Shown in pieces: positions 1-8,614 of a DNA stretch of 64,000 nt (within the stretch, counting starts at the first letter, position 1; each line of letters begins with the position of its first letter). The notes under the pieces are model-generated. The model ran no database searches and had not been told where the DNA came from. It was given only the letters and a program-made list of their open reading frames with translations. The translations under genes were made by a program, and so were the position numbers. The stretch lies in the NCBI GenBank assembly GCA_949289265.1, contig CASENE010000060.1, positions 1 to 64,000 of the forward strand. The letters are read 5' to 3'. The stretch is from an uncultured Bacteroides sp. Lineage in GTDB: Bacteria; Bacteroidota; Bacteroidia; Bacteroidales; Bacteroidaceae.

Positions 1-475
1 CGAAGAGCAGCTGCCGGCAGCGCATCTCCATCCGCGGGTCGCCGCTCTCCAGGGCCGCCTGCAAGGCGTGCGAATAGGCCTGTTGCGCCTGTTCCATCTC
101 GCCCTGCCACTCCAGGCTGCGGGCGCGGAGCAGGAGGGCTTCCATTTGTTCCGCGGGCGTGCCGTGCTGCTCCAGATAGCTGACAAGGGGCACTATCACC
201 GAGTCGCCCACGGGCTGGTTGGCCTTGATGGATGCGAACCAGGCCTGCGCCAGTTGGCAGAGGACGCGCTCGTGGCGGTCATCGGGCGGCGCGAGGCGAC
301 TGAGGGAGTCGAGCAGGCGCGCGCCTTCTTCCTGGCTGCAGTTGTGCGTGGAGACGATGAGGTCGAGCCACGCCTGCCGACGGGCGGTGCGGGCATCGTC
401 GGCCGCACGGCCGCACGAGGTGACGACCATGCACGCCGCACACAGGCTCAGCAGGAAGGAAAGGAGGTGTCGCAT
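1..475 (-). CDS. Lipoprotein with helical repeats, 3' end outside window (partial)
   Basis: The reading frame is open from an ATG at 475 to the left edge, so only about the first 158 residues are present. The N-terminus is a short basic and hydrophobic signal with lipobox VVTSC (Cys21), so an envelope lipoprotein is expected. The rest is Ala/Leu/Gln-rich and helical, with segments such as AEQMEALLLRARSLEWQG that look like tetratricopeptide repeats. Bacteroidales encode TPR lipoproteins that sometimes continue into a membrane segment and a regulatory domain, but the C-terminus is not visible, so I assign no function. A TAnnTTTG promoter element lies about 30 bp upstream. Confidence 0.7.
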   Translation of the reverse strand, partial: MRHLLSFLLSLCAACMVVTSCGRAADDARTARRQAWLDLIVSTHNCSQEEGARLLDSLSRLAPPDDRHERVLCQLAQAWFASIKANQPVGDSVIVPLVSYLEQHGTPAEQMEALLLRARSLEWQGEMEQAQQAYSHALQAALESGDPRMEMRCRQLLF

Positions 476-503
476 ACGTCTTGGCTCTCATGAATAAACG
501 CCG

Positions 504-511
504 CAAAGGTA
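504..511 (-). promoter_or_regulatory. Bacteroidetes-type -7 element for the gene starting at 475
   Basis: TACCTTTG on the minus strand matches TAnnTTTG and sits 29 bp from the start codon. Confidence 0.6.
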
Positions 512-581
512 CGTTTTTCTGCTTCCTGTTCCAAATCCGGCTCCGGCAAAGTTTTTGGGGGAGGGGGCGACGAAACGCATA

Positions 582-880
582 GTGCTAACCCAATTCTCCT
601 CCGGGGAGGTTGCTCTCCCCCGATAACGGGGGAGTCGGAGGGGGTGAGTACCCGAAGGGGAGGTGGTATCTTAATTCTCCTCCTTCGGGAAGGAGGAGTA
701 CCCGAAGGGGGAGGTGGTAGCGAAGTATAGTCTACTTATATATAAGGTTTTATTTCTTACCTACCACCCCGCCCGTTGGGCACCCACCCCCTCCGGCTCC
801 CCCGTTATCGGGGGAGAGCAACCTCCCAGGAGGAGGGGAAATGGATACCGACATCTCCAATGGATACCAACATCTATTTC
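582..880. repeat. MITE-like composite intergenic element, copy 1
   Basis: Long imperfect inverted repeat made of CTCCTCCGGGGAGG and CCCCCGATAACGGGGG type palindromes. An AT-rich loop (about 722-760) separates the arms. The right arm continues into two direct copies of ATGGATACCRACATCT. An inverted relative lies at 3687-3922, so the pair brackets the outer-membrane receptor gene at 1158-3482. Confidence 0.75.
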
Positions 881-894
881 GGCACGCCCGCCGC

Positions 895-982
895 GACCCA
901 GCGTTCTACTTCCCGCTACCCAGCACTGAAGTCCCAGCGACCGGGCGCTTAAGTCCCAGCAGCCGGGAGATAGAATCCCCGC
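895..982. repeat. 22-bp palindromic-core tandem array, locus 1 (4 degenerate units)
   Basis: Four consecutive 22-bp units at 895, 917, 939 and 961. The third is the best preserved, with core GGGCGCTTAAGTCCC. The other two are degenerate at the GGG block. Confidence 0.7.
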
Positions 983-1018
983 CCGGCATGACCGGGAAAA
1001 CTATTTTCAAGCAAAGAC

Positions 1019-1156
1019 ACTCGTAGCCCGTAGCTTGTAGCTCGTAGCTAAAAAAACACTCGTAGCTCGTAGCTTGTAGCTCGTAGCTAAAAAACACTCG
1101 TAGCTCGTAGCTCGTAACTCGTAGCTAAAAACACTCGTAACTCGTAGCTAAAAAAA
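1019..1156. repeat. CTCGTAG heptad array
   Basis: Direct repeats of the 7-mer CTCGTAG (variants CTTGTAG, CTCGTAA), grouped in blocks separated by CTAAAAAACA. The last block ends a few bases before the stop codon of the receptor gene at 1158. Unlike the other families it is direct, not inverted. Confidence 0.85.
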
Positions 1157-1157
1157 C

Positions 1158-3482
1158 CTACATGCGGCTGCGCTGTTCCTGCCCGGCGCCCGTGCCCTTG
1201 TACTTGCTCTTGGCGGGGTTGAACTTGTAGCGGAGGGTGAGGGTGAAGACGCGGCGGGTCTGCTGGTCGAGGCGCATGGTGCGGTTGCCGCTGAAGAGGG
1301 TGACATCGTTGTCGCTGGAGCTGAAGAGGTCGCGCCCTTGCAGTTGCAGGCTGAGGCGCTCGCCGAGGAACGCCTTGCGCAGGCTGAAGTCGAGCGACCA
1401 AGGGATGTTGTTGATGTGGGCATTCTCGTTGTCGCCGGGCGTGTCGAGCGAAGCGTCCACGTCCAGCAGCAGTCCCCACGGCAGGCGGAAGTTGTTGCGC
1501 CAGCTGAAACTGCCCATCGGGCTGTTGAAGTTCTTCTGCGTGCCGCCGGGCATATCCACCTTATACCATTGCTGGAGCAGCATCAGCGTGAGCTGGGGCG
1601 ACCAGGGGCCGATGGTGGGCGACAGGCTGAGGGTGGCGTAGAGCTTGTCGGAGTCATACTTGTTGAAGTAGCTTAGCAGCATGATGGTGGGGTCGTCCGC
1701 CGAGTAAGAGCTGCCCAGATTCACAATGGCGTCCTTGGCGTGGATGTAGCGGGCGTTGAAGTATATCCACTTCCAGGAGGCATCCAGGGACAGGCGGTTG
1801 ATGACGGAGGGACGAAGCAGGGGATTGCCGCCCTCGTAGGTGTAGCGGTTGATGTAGGTGATGTTGCTGCGCAGCATATAATAAGTAGGACGGTAGATGC
1901 TGCCGGTGTAGCTCAGCGAGAGTTGTGCCTTGCCCACGGGCAGGGAGAGGGCGAGGGAGGGAAAGACGTTGTCGTAGGTGCGGCTCTGGTCGTCCATGCG
2001 GACCTTGTTCTCGTAGTAGTCCGACGCCAGGTGCTCGTAGCGCACGCCCGCCTGGGCTTGCACTGGGCCGAAGGCGCGGGCATACTCCAGGAAGGCGGAG
2101 GCGTTGTTCTCGCGGATGTTGCTGTGGTCGTCGTCCAGGATGCCTTGGGGATTGACGTAGGTGTTCACGTGGTCGGTGTAGGTATATTCCCCGCCAAAGG
2201 AGAGGTTGCCCTGCCACAAGGGGCGGCTGACGACGAGCTTGGCGGCGTAGAGGGTGTTCTCGTCCTTGTTGTAGGTGGTGACGTTCTGCTCCTGCGGGTC
2301 TTCGCCGGTGGTGGCGTATCGCTCCAGCATGTCCTGCAGGGTCTTGTCGTACGCCCACAGGCCGTCGGCATTGAAATCGATGTTCCAGTCGCCCGCCTGC
2401 CCGTTGTAGTAGACGTTGAGGGTATGGCTGGTTCCGGGGAGGCTTTGCCAGCCTTGGCTGGTGTTGTCCTCGTAGGGCGTGCCGTCCTGCAGCACCCGGG
2501 TGCGCATGTCTACGTCCCATCGGCTACGGGGCGTGCGGTCGTAGTCGTAGCGGGCGCCGACGGAGTGGCGGTCGTTGAACTGGTAGTTGAGGGAGAGCCT
2601 GGCGGAGAGGTTCCGGCTGTCGCCCCCGGTACGCAGGTCGCTCTCCTGCCGCCACGTCTTGTCGAGGAAGGTCTCTTGGAAGACCGACTTGTTGTCCTCC
2701 CGCTCCGTCTTCGAGCCGAAGAGCATGGCGCCCAGGTCGAAGCCGCCTTTGCGGTAGTTCACGTTCAGCTGGTCGAGCACGTTCCAGCCGTATTGATACT
2801 GGGTGCGAAAGCGGTTGTTCACGCCGAAGCCCTCGCCCTGCGGCCGCTTGGTGTAGATGCGCACCACGGCCTTCACCTCGGCGTCATACCGCGCACCGGG
2901 GTTGCGCACCACCTCCACGCGCCGGATGTTGTCAGACGACAGCTGGTCCAGCTCCGCGGCGTCGCGCATCTTGCGCCCGTTGATGTAGATTTCCGCCGTG
3001 CCGCTGCCGAAGACGTTCACCGTCCCCTCGTCGGCCGACACGCCGGGCAGCTTGTTCAGCAGGTCGTTGCCCGTGCCGGCCTGCTCCAGGATGCTGCCCT
3101 GCACGGTGGTCACCTGCGCGTCGCCCTTCAGCCTCACCTTGGGCAGGTCGGCCTTCACCACCACCTCGCCCAACATCTGCGCGTCGGGCTGCAGTTGGAG
3201 CGTGCCGAGGTCTTGCCCCGTACATTCCTTATAGAGAGTCGTATAACCGATGGAAGAGATGCGGATGACTCGGTTCTGGCACGTAGAGTTCAGGGCGAAC
3301 GTGCCGTCGTCGCCGCTCACCACGCCCGCCACGAACGCGGAGTCCGGCAGAGAGAGCAGCACGATGTTGGCATACGGCAGGGGTTGGCGGTTCTCGTCGA
3401 TGAGTTTTCCCGTGAGGGACTGCGCCCGCAAGGCGCAGGCGGCCAGCAGGGCGAGGCAGAGGAGTGCGATTCGTCGTTTCAT
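1158..3482 (-). CDS. TonB-dependent-receptor-like outer-membrane beta-barrel protein
   Basis: 774 residues when started at MKRRIALLCLALL, which gives a clear signal peptide ending CALRAQ; a longer in-frame ATG at 3581 would bury the signal and is less likely. Residues about 22-105 form a carboxypeptidase-regulatory-like beta-sandwich (GKLIDENRQPLPYANIVL). About 110-220 is a plug-like segment with LLNKLPGVSADEG and EIYINGRKM. The rest is aromatic-rich alternating sequence typical of the OMP_b-brl_3 barrel (PF14905) class. These proteins lack the classic SusC size and partner; no SusD lies nearby. The ligand is unknown. It is a monocistronic minus-strand gene with its own promoter, flanked by inverted copies of the MITE-like repeat. 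Confidence 0.85.
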   Translation of the reverse strand: MKRRIALLCLALLAACALRAQSLTGKLIDENRQPLPYANIVLLSLPDSAFVAGVVSGDDGTFALNSTCQNRVIRISSIGYTTLYKECTGQDLGTLQLQPDAQMLGEVVVKADLPKVRLKGDAQVTTVQGSILEQAGTGNDLLNKLPGVSADEGTVNVFGSGTAEIYINGRKMRDAAELDQLSSDNIRRVEVVRNPGARYDAEVKAVVRIYTKRPQGEGFGVNNRFRTQYQYGWNVLDQLNVNYRKGGFDLGAMLFGSKTEREDNKSVFQETFLDKTWRQESDLRTGGDSRNLSARLSLNYQFNDRHSVGARYDYDRTPRSRWDVDMRTRVLQDGTPYEDNTSQGWQSLPGTSHTLNVYYNGQAGDWNIDFNADGLWAYDKTLQDMLERYATTGEDPQEQNVTTYNKDENTLYAAKLVVSRPLWQGNLSFGGEYTYTDHVNTYVNPQGILDDDHSNIRENNASAFLEYARAFGPVQAQAGVRYEHLASDYYENKVRMDDQSRTYDNVFPSLALSLPVGKAQLSLSYTGSIYRPTYYMLRSNITYINRYTYEGGNPLLRPSVINRLSLDASWKWIYFNARYIHAKDAIVNLGSSYSADDPTIMLLSYFNKYDSDKLYATLSLSPTIGPWSPQLTLMLLQQWYKVDMPGGTQKNFNSPMGSFSWRNNFRLPWGLLLDVDASLDTPGDNENAHINNIPWSLDFSLRKAFLGERLSLQLQGRDLFSSSDNDVTLFSGNRTMRLDQQTRRVFTLTLRYKFNPAKSKYKGTGAGQEQRSRM

Positions 3483-3556
3483 GAGTTCTGTTCGTTTTAA
3501 TGGGTCATTTTGCTTCCTTAGACGGGCATACCGCCCGATCCGTTGCATTGCGGGTG

Positions 3557-3564
3557 CAAAATTA
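3557..3564 (-). promoter_or_regulatory. Bacteroidetes-type -7 element for the outer-membrane receptor gene
   Basis: TAATTTTG on the minus strand matches TAnnTTTG, 75 bp from the chosen ATG at 3482. This supports the shorter start, because the alternative start at 3581 would lie upstream of the promoter. Confidence 0.6.
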
Positions 3565-3686
3565 GCGCATTCCTCCGGCACGGCCGCGCGATACGCCTCT
3601 ACAGCCGGACAAGCCTAAAACAACGATTATCAGCCGGATAAAGGAGCTTTGGCGTGGGGACTTCTATACTTTTAGTGACGAGAGGG

Positions 3687-3922
3687 GTGTATCAAGATAG
3701 GTATGGATATCCATTTGAGGGCGTATCAAAATAGATGTTGGTATCCATTTCCCCTCCTCCCCGGAGGAGGGGTGCCCAACGGGCGGGGTGGTAGGTAAGA
3801 AATAGAATCTTATAGATATGTAGTCGCTATCACCTCCCCTATATAATCGCTACCACCTCCCCCTTCGGGTACTCCTCCTCCCCGGAGGAGGAGAATTAAG
3901 ATACCACCCTACATTTTGATAC
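3687..3922. repeat. MITE-like composite intergenic element, copy 2
   Basis: The core 3723-3922 has terminal inverted repeats: GTATCAAAAT at 3723-3732 and ATTTTGATAC at 3913-3922. An inner pair GGTATC/GATACC follows. Each arm contains the palindrome CTCCTCCCCGGAGGAG. A degenerate tandem copy of the left end (GTATCAAGAT at about 3689) precedes it. Confidence 0.8.
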
Positions 3923-3926
3923 CTCC

Positions 3927-3965
3927 TTGTCAACTCGTCCCCACGTCAACTTGTCAACTCAACGG
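3927..3965. repeat. TTGAC/GAG family repeat at the flippase stop codon
   Basis: TTGTCAACTCGTCC and CTTGTCAACTC are tandem forms of the TTGACAAG/TTGACGAG unit. The minus-strand TGA of the flippase gene (3959-3961) lies inside the unit. Confidence 0.7.
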
Positions 3966-5404
3966 AAAAACTTCCCTATCACCGGCCAATGAGACAGCGG
4001 CAGGTCGCGACGGATGACGTAAGCCAGGAACGCCAGCAACAGGACGGTGCGCCACAGCAGCCGCAGCCACAGGTTGTCGATGGGCACATACATCGCCAAG
4101 CCGTAGAGCACGGCAGCCAGCAGCACATACAGTCCGATGGCCTTGAGGTCGTAGCGGATGGGATAGCGGCGTTGCCCCACGAAGTACGACAGCAGCATGG
4201 CCGTGCCGTACCCCGCCAGGCCGCCCCAGGCACAGGCCATGTAGCCGTAGCGGGGCACCAGCAGGACGTTGACGCCCACCAGCACCAGGCAGCCCGCCAG
4301 CGAGAACCAGGCCCCCCAGCGCGTCTCGTCCGTCAGCTTGTACCAGAACGAGAGGTTGAAGTAGACGCCCATGCAGATTTCGGCAGCCATGACGATGGGC
4401 ACCACGCGCAGCCCCTCCCAATAGTCACGCCCGATGAGGTGCTTCAGGATGTCCAGGTAGAACATCACCGCCAGGAAGGCCAGGAGGGTGAAGATGAGGA
4501 AGAACTTCATGGCCTGCGCGTACGTCTCGCGGTTGTCGCGGTCGCGGCTCTTGCCGAAGACGAAGGGCTCGTAGGCGTAGCGGAAGGCCTGGGTCAGCAT
4601 GGCCATAATCATGGCAATCTTGGCGCAGGCCCCGTAGATGCCCAGCTGCACGTTGGCCGTGGCGGGGTCGGGCCAGACGAAGGGGAAGATAATCTTGTCC
4701 GCCACCTGGTTCAGGATGCCCGCGATGCCCAGCACCAGCAGCGGCAGGCAGTAGCGCAACATGCGGCGCAGGAGGCCGCGGTCCAAGACGTAGCGGAAGC
4801 CCGTCAGCTCGGGCAGCATGCACAGCATGACCACCGACGTGCACACCAGGTTGAACAAGAAGGCGCATCCCACGTCCCCGCCGTCCATACCCACATAATA
4901 AATAAGGTTGAGCGCGATGTTCAGGAAGATGAACAGCAGCTTGAGAGCGGCAAACTTCAGCGGGCGCCGCCGGTAGCGCAGGTAGGCGAAGGGGATGCTC
5001 TGCACGGCGTCCATGGCCACCACAATCATCATCATGCCCAGCCACCAGGGATGTTCCCCGTAGCCCAGCCACCCGGCGATGGGGTGCAGGAAGCCCAGCC
5101 CCAAGGCCAGGAACGCCAGCGCGCCGCCCCCCACGGCCAACAGCGTGGTGGAATAGACGCGCAACGGGTCGTCCTTGCCGTTGTTGGCAAAGCGGAAGAA
5201 GCCCGTCTCCATGCCGCACGTCAGCAGCACCAGCACCAGGGCCACCCAGGCGTAGACGTTGGTCACCACGCCGTATCCTCCTCCCTCCACGGGCATGGCC
5301 AGGGTATAGACCGGCACCAGCAGGTAGTTGAGGAAGCGGCCCACGATGCTGCTCAGGCCGTAGATGGCGGTGTCTTTGGCAAGATTTTTTAAATTGCTCA
5401 TCAC
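3959..5404 (-). CDS. Polysaccharide flippase (Wzx/MATE-like, MOP superfamily)
   Basis: 481 residues, almost entirely hydrophobic, with roughly 12-14 predicted membrane helices. The N-terminus (LAKDTAIYGLSSIVGRFLNYLLVPVYT) is typical of oligosaccharide flippases that move lipid-linked glycan repeats across the inner membrane. No glycosyltransferases are adjacent, so this is an orphan copy rather than part of a capsule cluster. Its ATG overlaps the stop of the DUF559 gene upstream by 4 bp (ATGA arrangement), so the two are probably translationally coupled. The stop codon falls in a TTGAC-family repeat. Confidence 0.9.
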   Translation of the reverse strand: MMSNLKNLAKDTAIYGLSSIVGRFLNYLLVPVYTLAMPVEGGGYGVVTNVYAWVALVLVLLTCGMETGFFRFANNGKDDPLRVYSTTLLAVGGGALAFLALGLGFLHPIAGWLGYGEHPWWLGMMMIVVAMDAVQSIPFAYLRYRRRPLKFAALKLLFIFLNIALNLIYYVGMDGGDVGCAFLFNLVCTSVVMLCMLPELTGFRYVLDRGLLRRMLRYCLPLLVLGIAGILNQVADKIIFPFVWPDPATANVQLGIYGACAKIAMIMAMLTQAFRYAYEPFVFGKSRDRDNRETYAQAMKFFLIFTLLAFLAVMFYLDILKHLIGRDYWEGLRVVPIVMAAEICMGVYFNLSFWYKLTDETRWGAWFSLAGCLVLVGVNVLLVPRYGYMACAWGGLAGYGTAMLLSYFVGQRRYPIRYDLKAIGLYVLLAAVLYGLAMYVPIDNLWLRLLWRTVLLLAFLAYVIRRDLPLSHWPVIGKFFR

Positions 5405-5769
5405 ATTTTAGCGTTATAAAAACTTTCTATTTCTTCGATAATACGTGCCGGATTCTCAAGCACGGTTCTGTTCTCAAAGCGCATCACGTAAATGTCATTC
5501 GCCTTATTCAAAAACGCTGACCGTTGTTCGTCATACTCCGAACGATTGTAATGCACCTCGCCGTCCAGCTCGATGGCCAGCCTCAGCTCCGGACAATAGA
5601 AATCGACAATATAAGGCCCGATGCCATGCTGCCTCCTGAACTTCAGCCCCTGCACTTGCCGGTTCTTCAGCATACGCCACAACACAGCCTCGGCAATCGT
5701 ACTATGATTGCGAAGCGACTTACGCCGTGTCTTGTAGGCTGTTTGGTTCATTAGGTCCTGCATAATCAA
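5401..5769 (-). CDS. DUF559 (Vsr/MTES-like endonuclease fold) protein
   Basis: 122 residues. The sequence has the DUF559 pattern: LRNHSTIAEAVLWRMLKNRQ at the N-terminus, GLKFRRQHGIGPYIVDFYC, then LAIELDGEVHY and YVMRFEN. The D..ELDG arrangement resembles a PD-(D/E)XK nuclease core (Vsr-like). Biological targets of stand-alone DUF559 proteins are not established. The first codons offer two start choices (M1 or M3), and neither changes the domain. It overlaps the flippase gene by 4 bp. Confidence 0.85.
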   Translation of the reverse strand: MIMQDLMNQTAYKTRRKSLRNHSTIAEAVLWRMLKNRQVQGLKFRRQHGIGPYIVDFYCPELRLAIELDGEVHYNRSEYDEQRSAFLNKANDIYVMRFENRTVLENPARIIEEIESFYNAKM

Positions 5770-5850
5770 TTCATTTCACTTACTTGGTAATGTCTGCTTA
5801 TCGGCATCAGCTTTACGCAAGTCTATAGCCCCACTCATGCAGGCGGCATC

Positions 5851-5996
5851 CCAATTCCCCTCCTCCTGGGAGGAGGGGTGCCCGCAGGGCGGGGTGGTAG
5901 GAAGAAACACGATTCTACTAACAGAAGAAATACAATTATCGCTACCACCTCCCCCTTCGGGTACTCCTCCTCCCCGGAGGAGGAGAATTTGGTTAC
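5851..5996. repeat. MITE-like composite intergenic element, copy 3
   Basis: Two opposed arms (CCCCTCCTCCTGGGAGGAGG... and ...CTCCTCCCCGGAGGAGG) flank an AT-rich loop of about 50 bp. CAATTCC is at the left end and GGAGAATTTGG at the right end. The short ORFs in it are artefacts of the repeat. Confidence 0.75.
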
Positions 5997-6029
5997 CCCC
6001 GTGCAACCTTGGCCCACACCTCGCACGTA

Positions 6030-6062
6030 CTCATCACTCATCACCAACCACTAATCGCTAAA
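6030..6062. repeat. TAATCAC-family heptads at the ruvB 3' end
   Basis: Short run of CTCATCA, CCAACCA and CTAATCG heptads. It supplies the last codons (SD) and the TAG stop of ruvB on the minus strand. Confidence 0.7.
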
Positions 6063-7091
6063 CAAGCTTCCCTGCGCGTCGTTTCCGTACCGGCTGCGCC
6101 CCAGGTGGCGGTAGGCCAGTTCGGTGACCTCGCGGCCGCGGGGGGTGCGCTTGATGAAGCCCTCTTTGATGAGGAAGGGCTCGTACACCTCCTCGATGGT
6201 GCCGGGGTCTTCGCCCAGGGCGGTGGCGATGGTGGTGAGGCCCACGGGGCCGCCTCGGAACTTGTCGATGATGGTGGTCAGCAGCTTGTTGTCGATGCGA
6301 TCCAGGCCGTAGCGGTCGATGTTGAGGGCCTCGAGGGCAAAGATGGCGATGTCGGTGTCGATGCTGCCCGTGCCCTTCACCTGGGCGAAGTCGCGCACGC
6401 GGCGCAAGAGGGCGTTGGCGATGCGGGGCGTGCCGCGGCTGCGCGAGGCTATCTCCTGCGCCGCCTTCAGCGAACAGGGCACGCCCAGGATGCCTGCCGA
6501 GCGGCGGACGATGCCGGCCAGCACGGCGTTGTCGTAATACTCCAGGTGCAGGTTGATGCCGAAGCGGGCGCGCAGGGGGGCCGTCAGCAGGCCGCTGCGC
6601 GTGGTGGCGCCCACGAGGGTGAAGGGATTCAGGTCAATCTGTATGCTGCGCGCCGAGGGGCCCTTGTCTATCATGATGTCGATGCGATAGTCTTCCATGG
6701 CCGAGTAGAGGTATTCCTCGACCACGGGGCTGAGGCGGTGTATCTCGTCGATGAAAAGCACGTCGTTCGGCTCCAGGCTGGTCAGGATGCCGGCCAGGTC
6801 GCCCGGCTTGTCCAGCACGGGGCCCGAGGTGAGCTTGAAGCCCACGCCCAGCTCGTTGGCGATGATGTTGGAGAGGGTGGTCTTGCCCAGTCCCGGGGGG
6901 CCGTGCAGCAGCACGTGGTCCAGGGCCTCGCCGCGCAGGCGGGCTGCCTTGACGAAGATGCGCAGGTTGTCCACCACCTTGTCCTGCCCGCTGAAGTCCT
7001 CGAAGCGCAGGGGGCGCAGGGCGTTCTCCAGGTCGCGTTCCTTGCCCGTCAGCGGCTGCTGGTTGCGTATGTCAAACGATTCTTCTTCCAT
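6051..7091 (-). CDS. ruvB: Holliday junction branch-migration ATPase RuvB
   Basis: 346 residues from [14 protein letters not shown]; the longer upstream reading frame is GC-rich read-through without family similarity. Walker [11 protein letters not shown] is at about 64-73 and Walker B FIDEIHRL at 113-120. The sensor/arginine-finger region [18 protein letters not shown] and the C-terminal winged helix ([17 protein letters not shown]) are all present. With RuvA, RuvB hexamers pump DNA to migrate Holliday junctions in recombinational repair; ruvA is not nearby. The last residues (LFSD) and stop come from a TAATCAC-family repeat, just past the normal RuvB C-terminus. An upstream near-match to the -7 box (TTCCTTTG, 7113-7120) may drive it. 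Confidence 0.97.
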   Translation of the reverse strand: MEEESFDIRNQQPLTGKERDLENALRPLRFEDFSGQDKVVDNLRIFVKAARLRGEALDHVLLHGPPGLGKTTLSNIIANELGVGFKLTSGPVLDKPGDLAGILTSLEPNDVLFIDEIHRLSPVVEEYLYSAMEDYRIDIMIDKGPSARSIQIDLNPFTLVGATTRSGLLTAPLRARFGINLHLEYYDNAVLAGIVRRSAGILGVPCSLKAAQEIASRSRGTPRIANALLRRVRDFAQVKGTGSIDTDIAIFALEALNIDRYGLDRIDNKLLTTIIDKFRGGPVGLTTIATALGEDPGTIEEVYEPFLIKEGFIKRTPRGREVTELAYRHLGRSRYGNDAQGSLFSD

Positions 7092-7184
7092 GTTCCGATG
7101 CTTTTGGATGCGCAAAGGAACGAATTTATTTCCATATTCCGCGCGGCGGAAGTGGAAAGATGACGGACTGTGAGGAGAAATCGC

Positions 7185-7192
7185 TAACTTTG
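7185..7192 (+). promoter_or_regulatory. Bacteroidetes-type -7 element for rmuC
   Basis: TAACTTTG matches TAnnTTTG, about 115 bp upstream of the rmuC ATG, on the opposite strand from ruvB. Confidence 0.55.
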
Positions 7193-7306
7193 CGTCCCGC
7201 ACGGCGGGAAGCCGCAGGGGCCGCCCGTCCCCTCCCCCACGCGCCCCCGGCGCATGGGCCGTCGCGCTTCGGGCCACAGTCATTCACCCTCAAACGGACA
7301 CGAGAC

Positions 7307-8584
7307 ATGGACACCCTTCTTTTCCTCCTCATCGGACTGGCGGCGGGCTTCGCCGCTGGCTGCTTCACAACCCTGCGGAAGCGGCAGGCCTTGCAGACGC
7401 GCGTCGAAGTGCTGCAGGCCGAAGTGGCGCACGCCCACGAACTCTCCCGCCAGGCCCTCCAGGCCCAGGAACAACGCCACCGCGAGGCCACCGACGCCCT
7501 CGAGGCGCGCTTCGACGAGACCATGCGCCGGGTGACGGCGCAGGTGCAGACGGCCACCGACCAGCTGCTGAAACAACGCCAGCAGGAGTTTGCCGCCGCC
7601 AGCCGCGAGGGGCTGGGACAGATTGTAGACCCCCTGCGCGAGACCCTCGACCGCATGAAGAAGGCGCTGGACGACAACACCCTGCGGCAGGCGTCGGCCA
7701 GCAGCGAGATGCGCACGCACCTGGAACACCTGATGCAACAGAGCCGCGCGGCGCAGCGCAGCGCCGACGAGCTGGCCCGCGTCTTCCGCCGCGGCAACAA
7801 GGTGCAGGGCGACTGGGGCGAGACGGTGCTGGACGAGCTGCTGGAGGCCCAGGGCCTGACGCGCGGCATACACTATGACACGCAGGCCACCCTGCGCGAC
7901 GCCGACGGGCAGGCCGTACGCTCGGAACAGGGCAGCCTGATGCGCCCCGACGTCATCCTGCACCTCGACCAGCGGCGCGAGGTCATCATCGACTCGAAGG
8001 TGTCGCTGGCGGCCTACATGGACTACGTCAACGCCGACACCGACGACCAACGCCGACAGGCCCTCAAGGCGCACGTGGCCAGCCTGCAGGCCCACGTCAG
8101 GGAGCTGGCCGCCAAGGACTATTCGGCCTACATCCGCCCGCCCAAGCTCCGGATGGACTACGTCATCATGTTCGTGCCCCACTCCGGCGCGCTTTGGACG
8201 GCCCTCAACGCCCAGCCCGACCTGTGGCGGCGGGCCATGGACAAGAACGTCTTCATTGCCGACGAGCAGACACTCTTCGCCGCCCTGCGCATCATCCAGC
8301 TGACGTGGACGCAGATAGCCCAGGCGCAGAACCACGAGAAGGTCTACGCCCTGGCCAACGAGATGCTGGAGCGCGTGGGCCTCTTCCTCAAGAAATACCA
8401 GGCCCTGGGCAAGGCGCTCGAAGCCGCCACCCGCGCCTACGAGGAGGGCGAACGCAAGCTGCAACCCTCCGGCCCCAGCATCCTCCAGACCTGCGCCAAG
8501 CTGCAACGCCTGGGGGCCAAGGCCAGCGACAAGAACCCGCTGCCCAAGGCGGAGGAGGAGACGAGGGAGGAGTTGACGAGTTGA
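7307..8584 (+). CDS. rmuC: DNA recombination protein RmuC
   Basis: 425 residues from MDTLLFLLIGLAAGFAAGC; the upstream in-frame ATG at 7160 lies before the promoter. A single N-terminal membrane helix (about 2-20) is followed by a long coiled coil (about 25-150). Then comes the RmuC nuclease-like domain with GNKVQGDWGETVLDELLE, RPDVILHL, VIIDSKVSL and YVIMFVPH. RmuC limits DNA inversions and probably has a PD-(D/E)XK-related fold; the D in DVILHL and the DSK motif fit this. It is divergent from ruvB. The C-terminal ELTS and TGA stop are encoded by a TTGACGAG-type repeat. Confidence 0.95.
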   Translation: MDTLLFLLIGLAAGFAAGCFTTLRKRQALQTRVEVLQAEVAHAHELSRQALQAQEQRHREATDALEARFDETMRRVTAQVQTATDQLLKQRQQEFAAASREGLGQIVDPLRETLDRMKKALDDNTLRQASASSEMRTHLEHLMQQSRAAQRSADELARVFRRGNKVQGDWGETVLDELLEAQGLTRGIHYDTQATLRDADGQAVRSEQGSLMRPDVILHLDQRREVIIDSKVSLAAYMDYVNADTDDQRRQALKAHVASLQAHVRELAAKDYSAYIRPPKLRMDYVIMFVPHSGALWTALNAQPDLWRRAMDKNVFIADEQTLFAALRIIQLTWTQIAQAQNHEKVYALANEMLERVGLFLKKYQALGKALEAATRAYEEGERKLQPSGPSILQTCAKLQRLGAKASDKNPLPKAEEETREELTS

Positions 8585-8612
8585 CAAGAGACAAGTTGAC
8601 GAGGGACAAGGC
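8572..8612. repeat. TTGAC/GAG family repeat at the rmuC stop
   Basis: Tandem GTTGACGAG, TTGACAAG, GTTGACGAG and GGACAAG units begin inside the last codons of rmuC. Confidence 0.7.
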
Positions 8613-8614
8613 GA

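Noticed and set aside
714..1026. Short ORFs in the intergenic repeats (also at 5776-6061 and 30732-31080)
   Set aside because: They are translations of repeat DNA with stereotyped peptides, lack start signals and recur wherever the repeat occurs.
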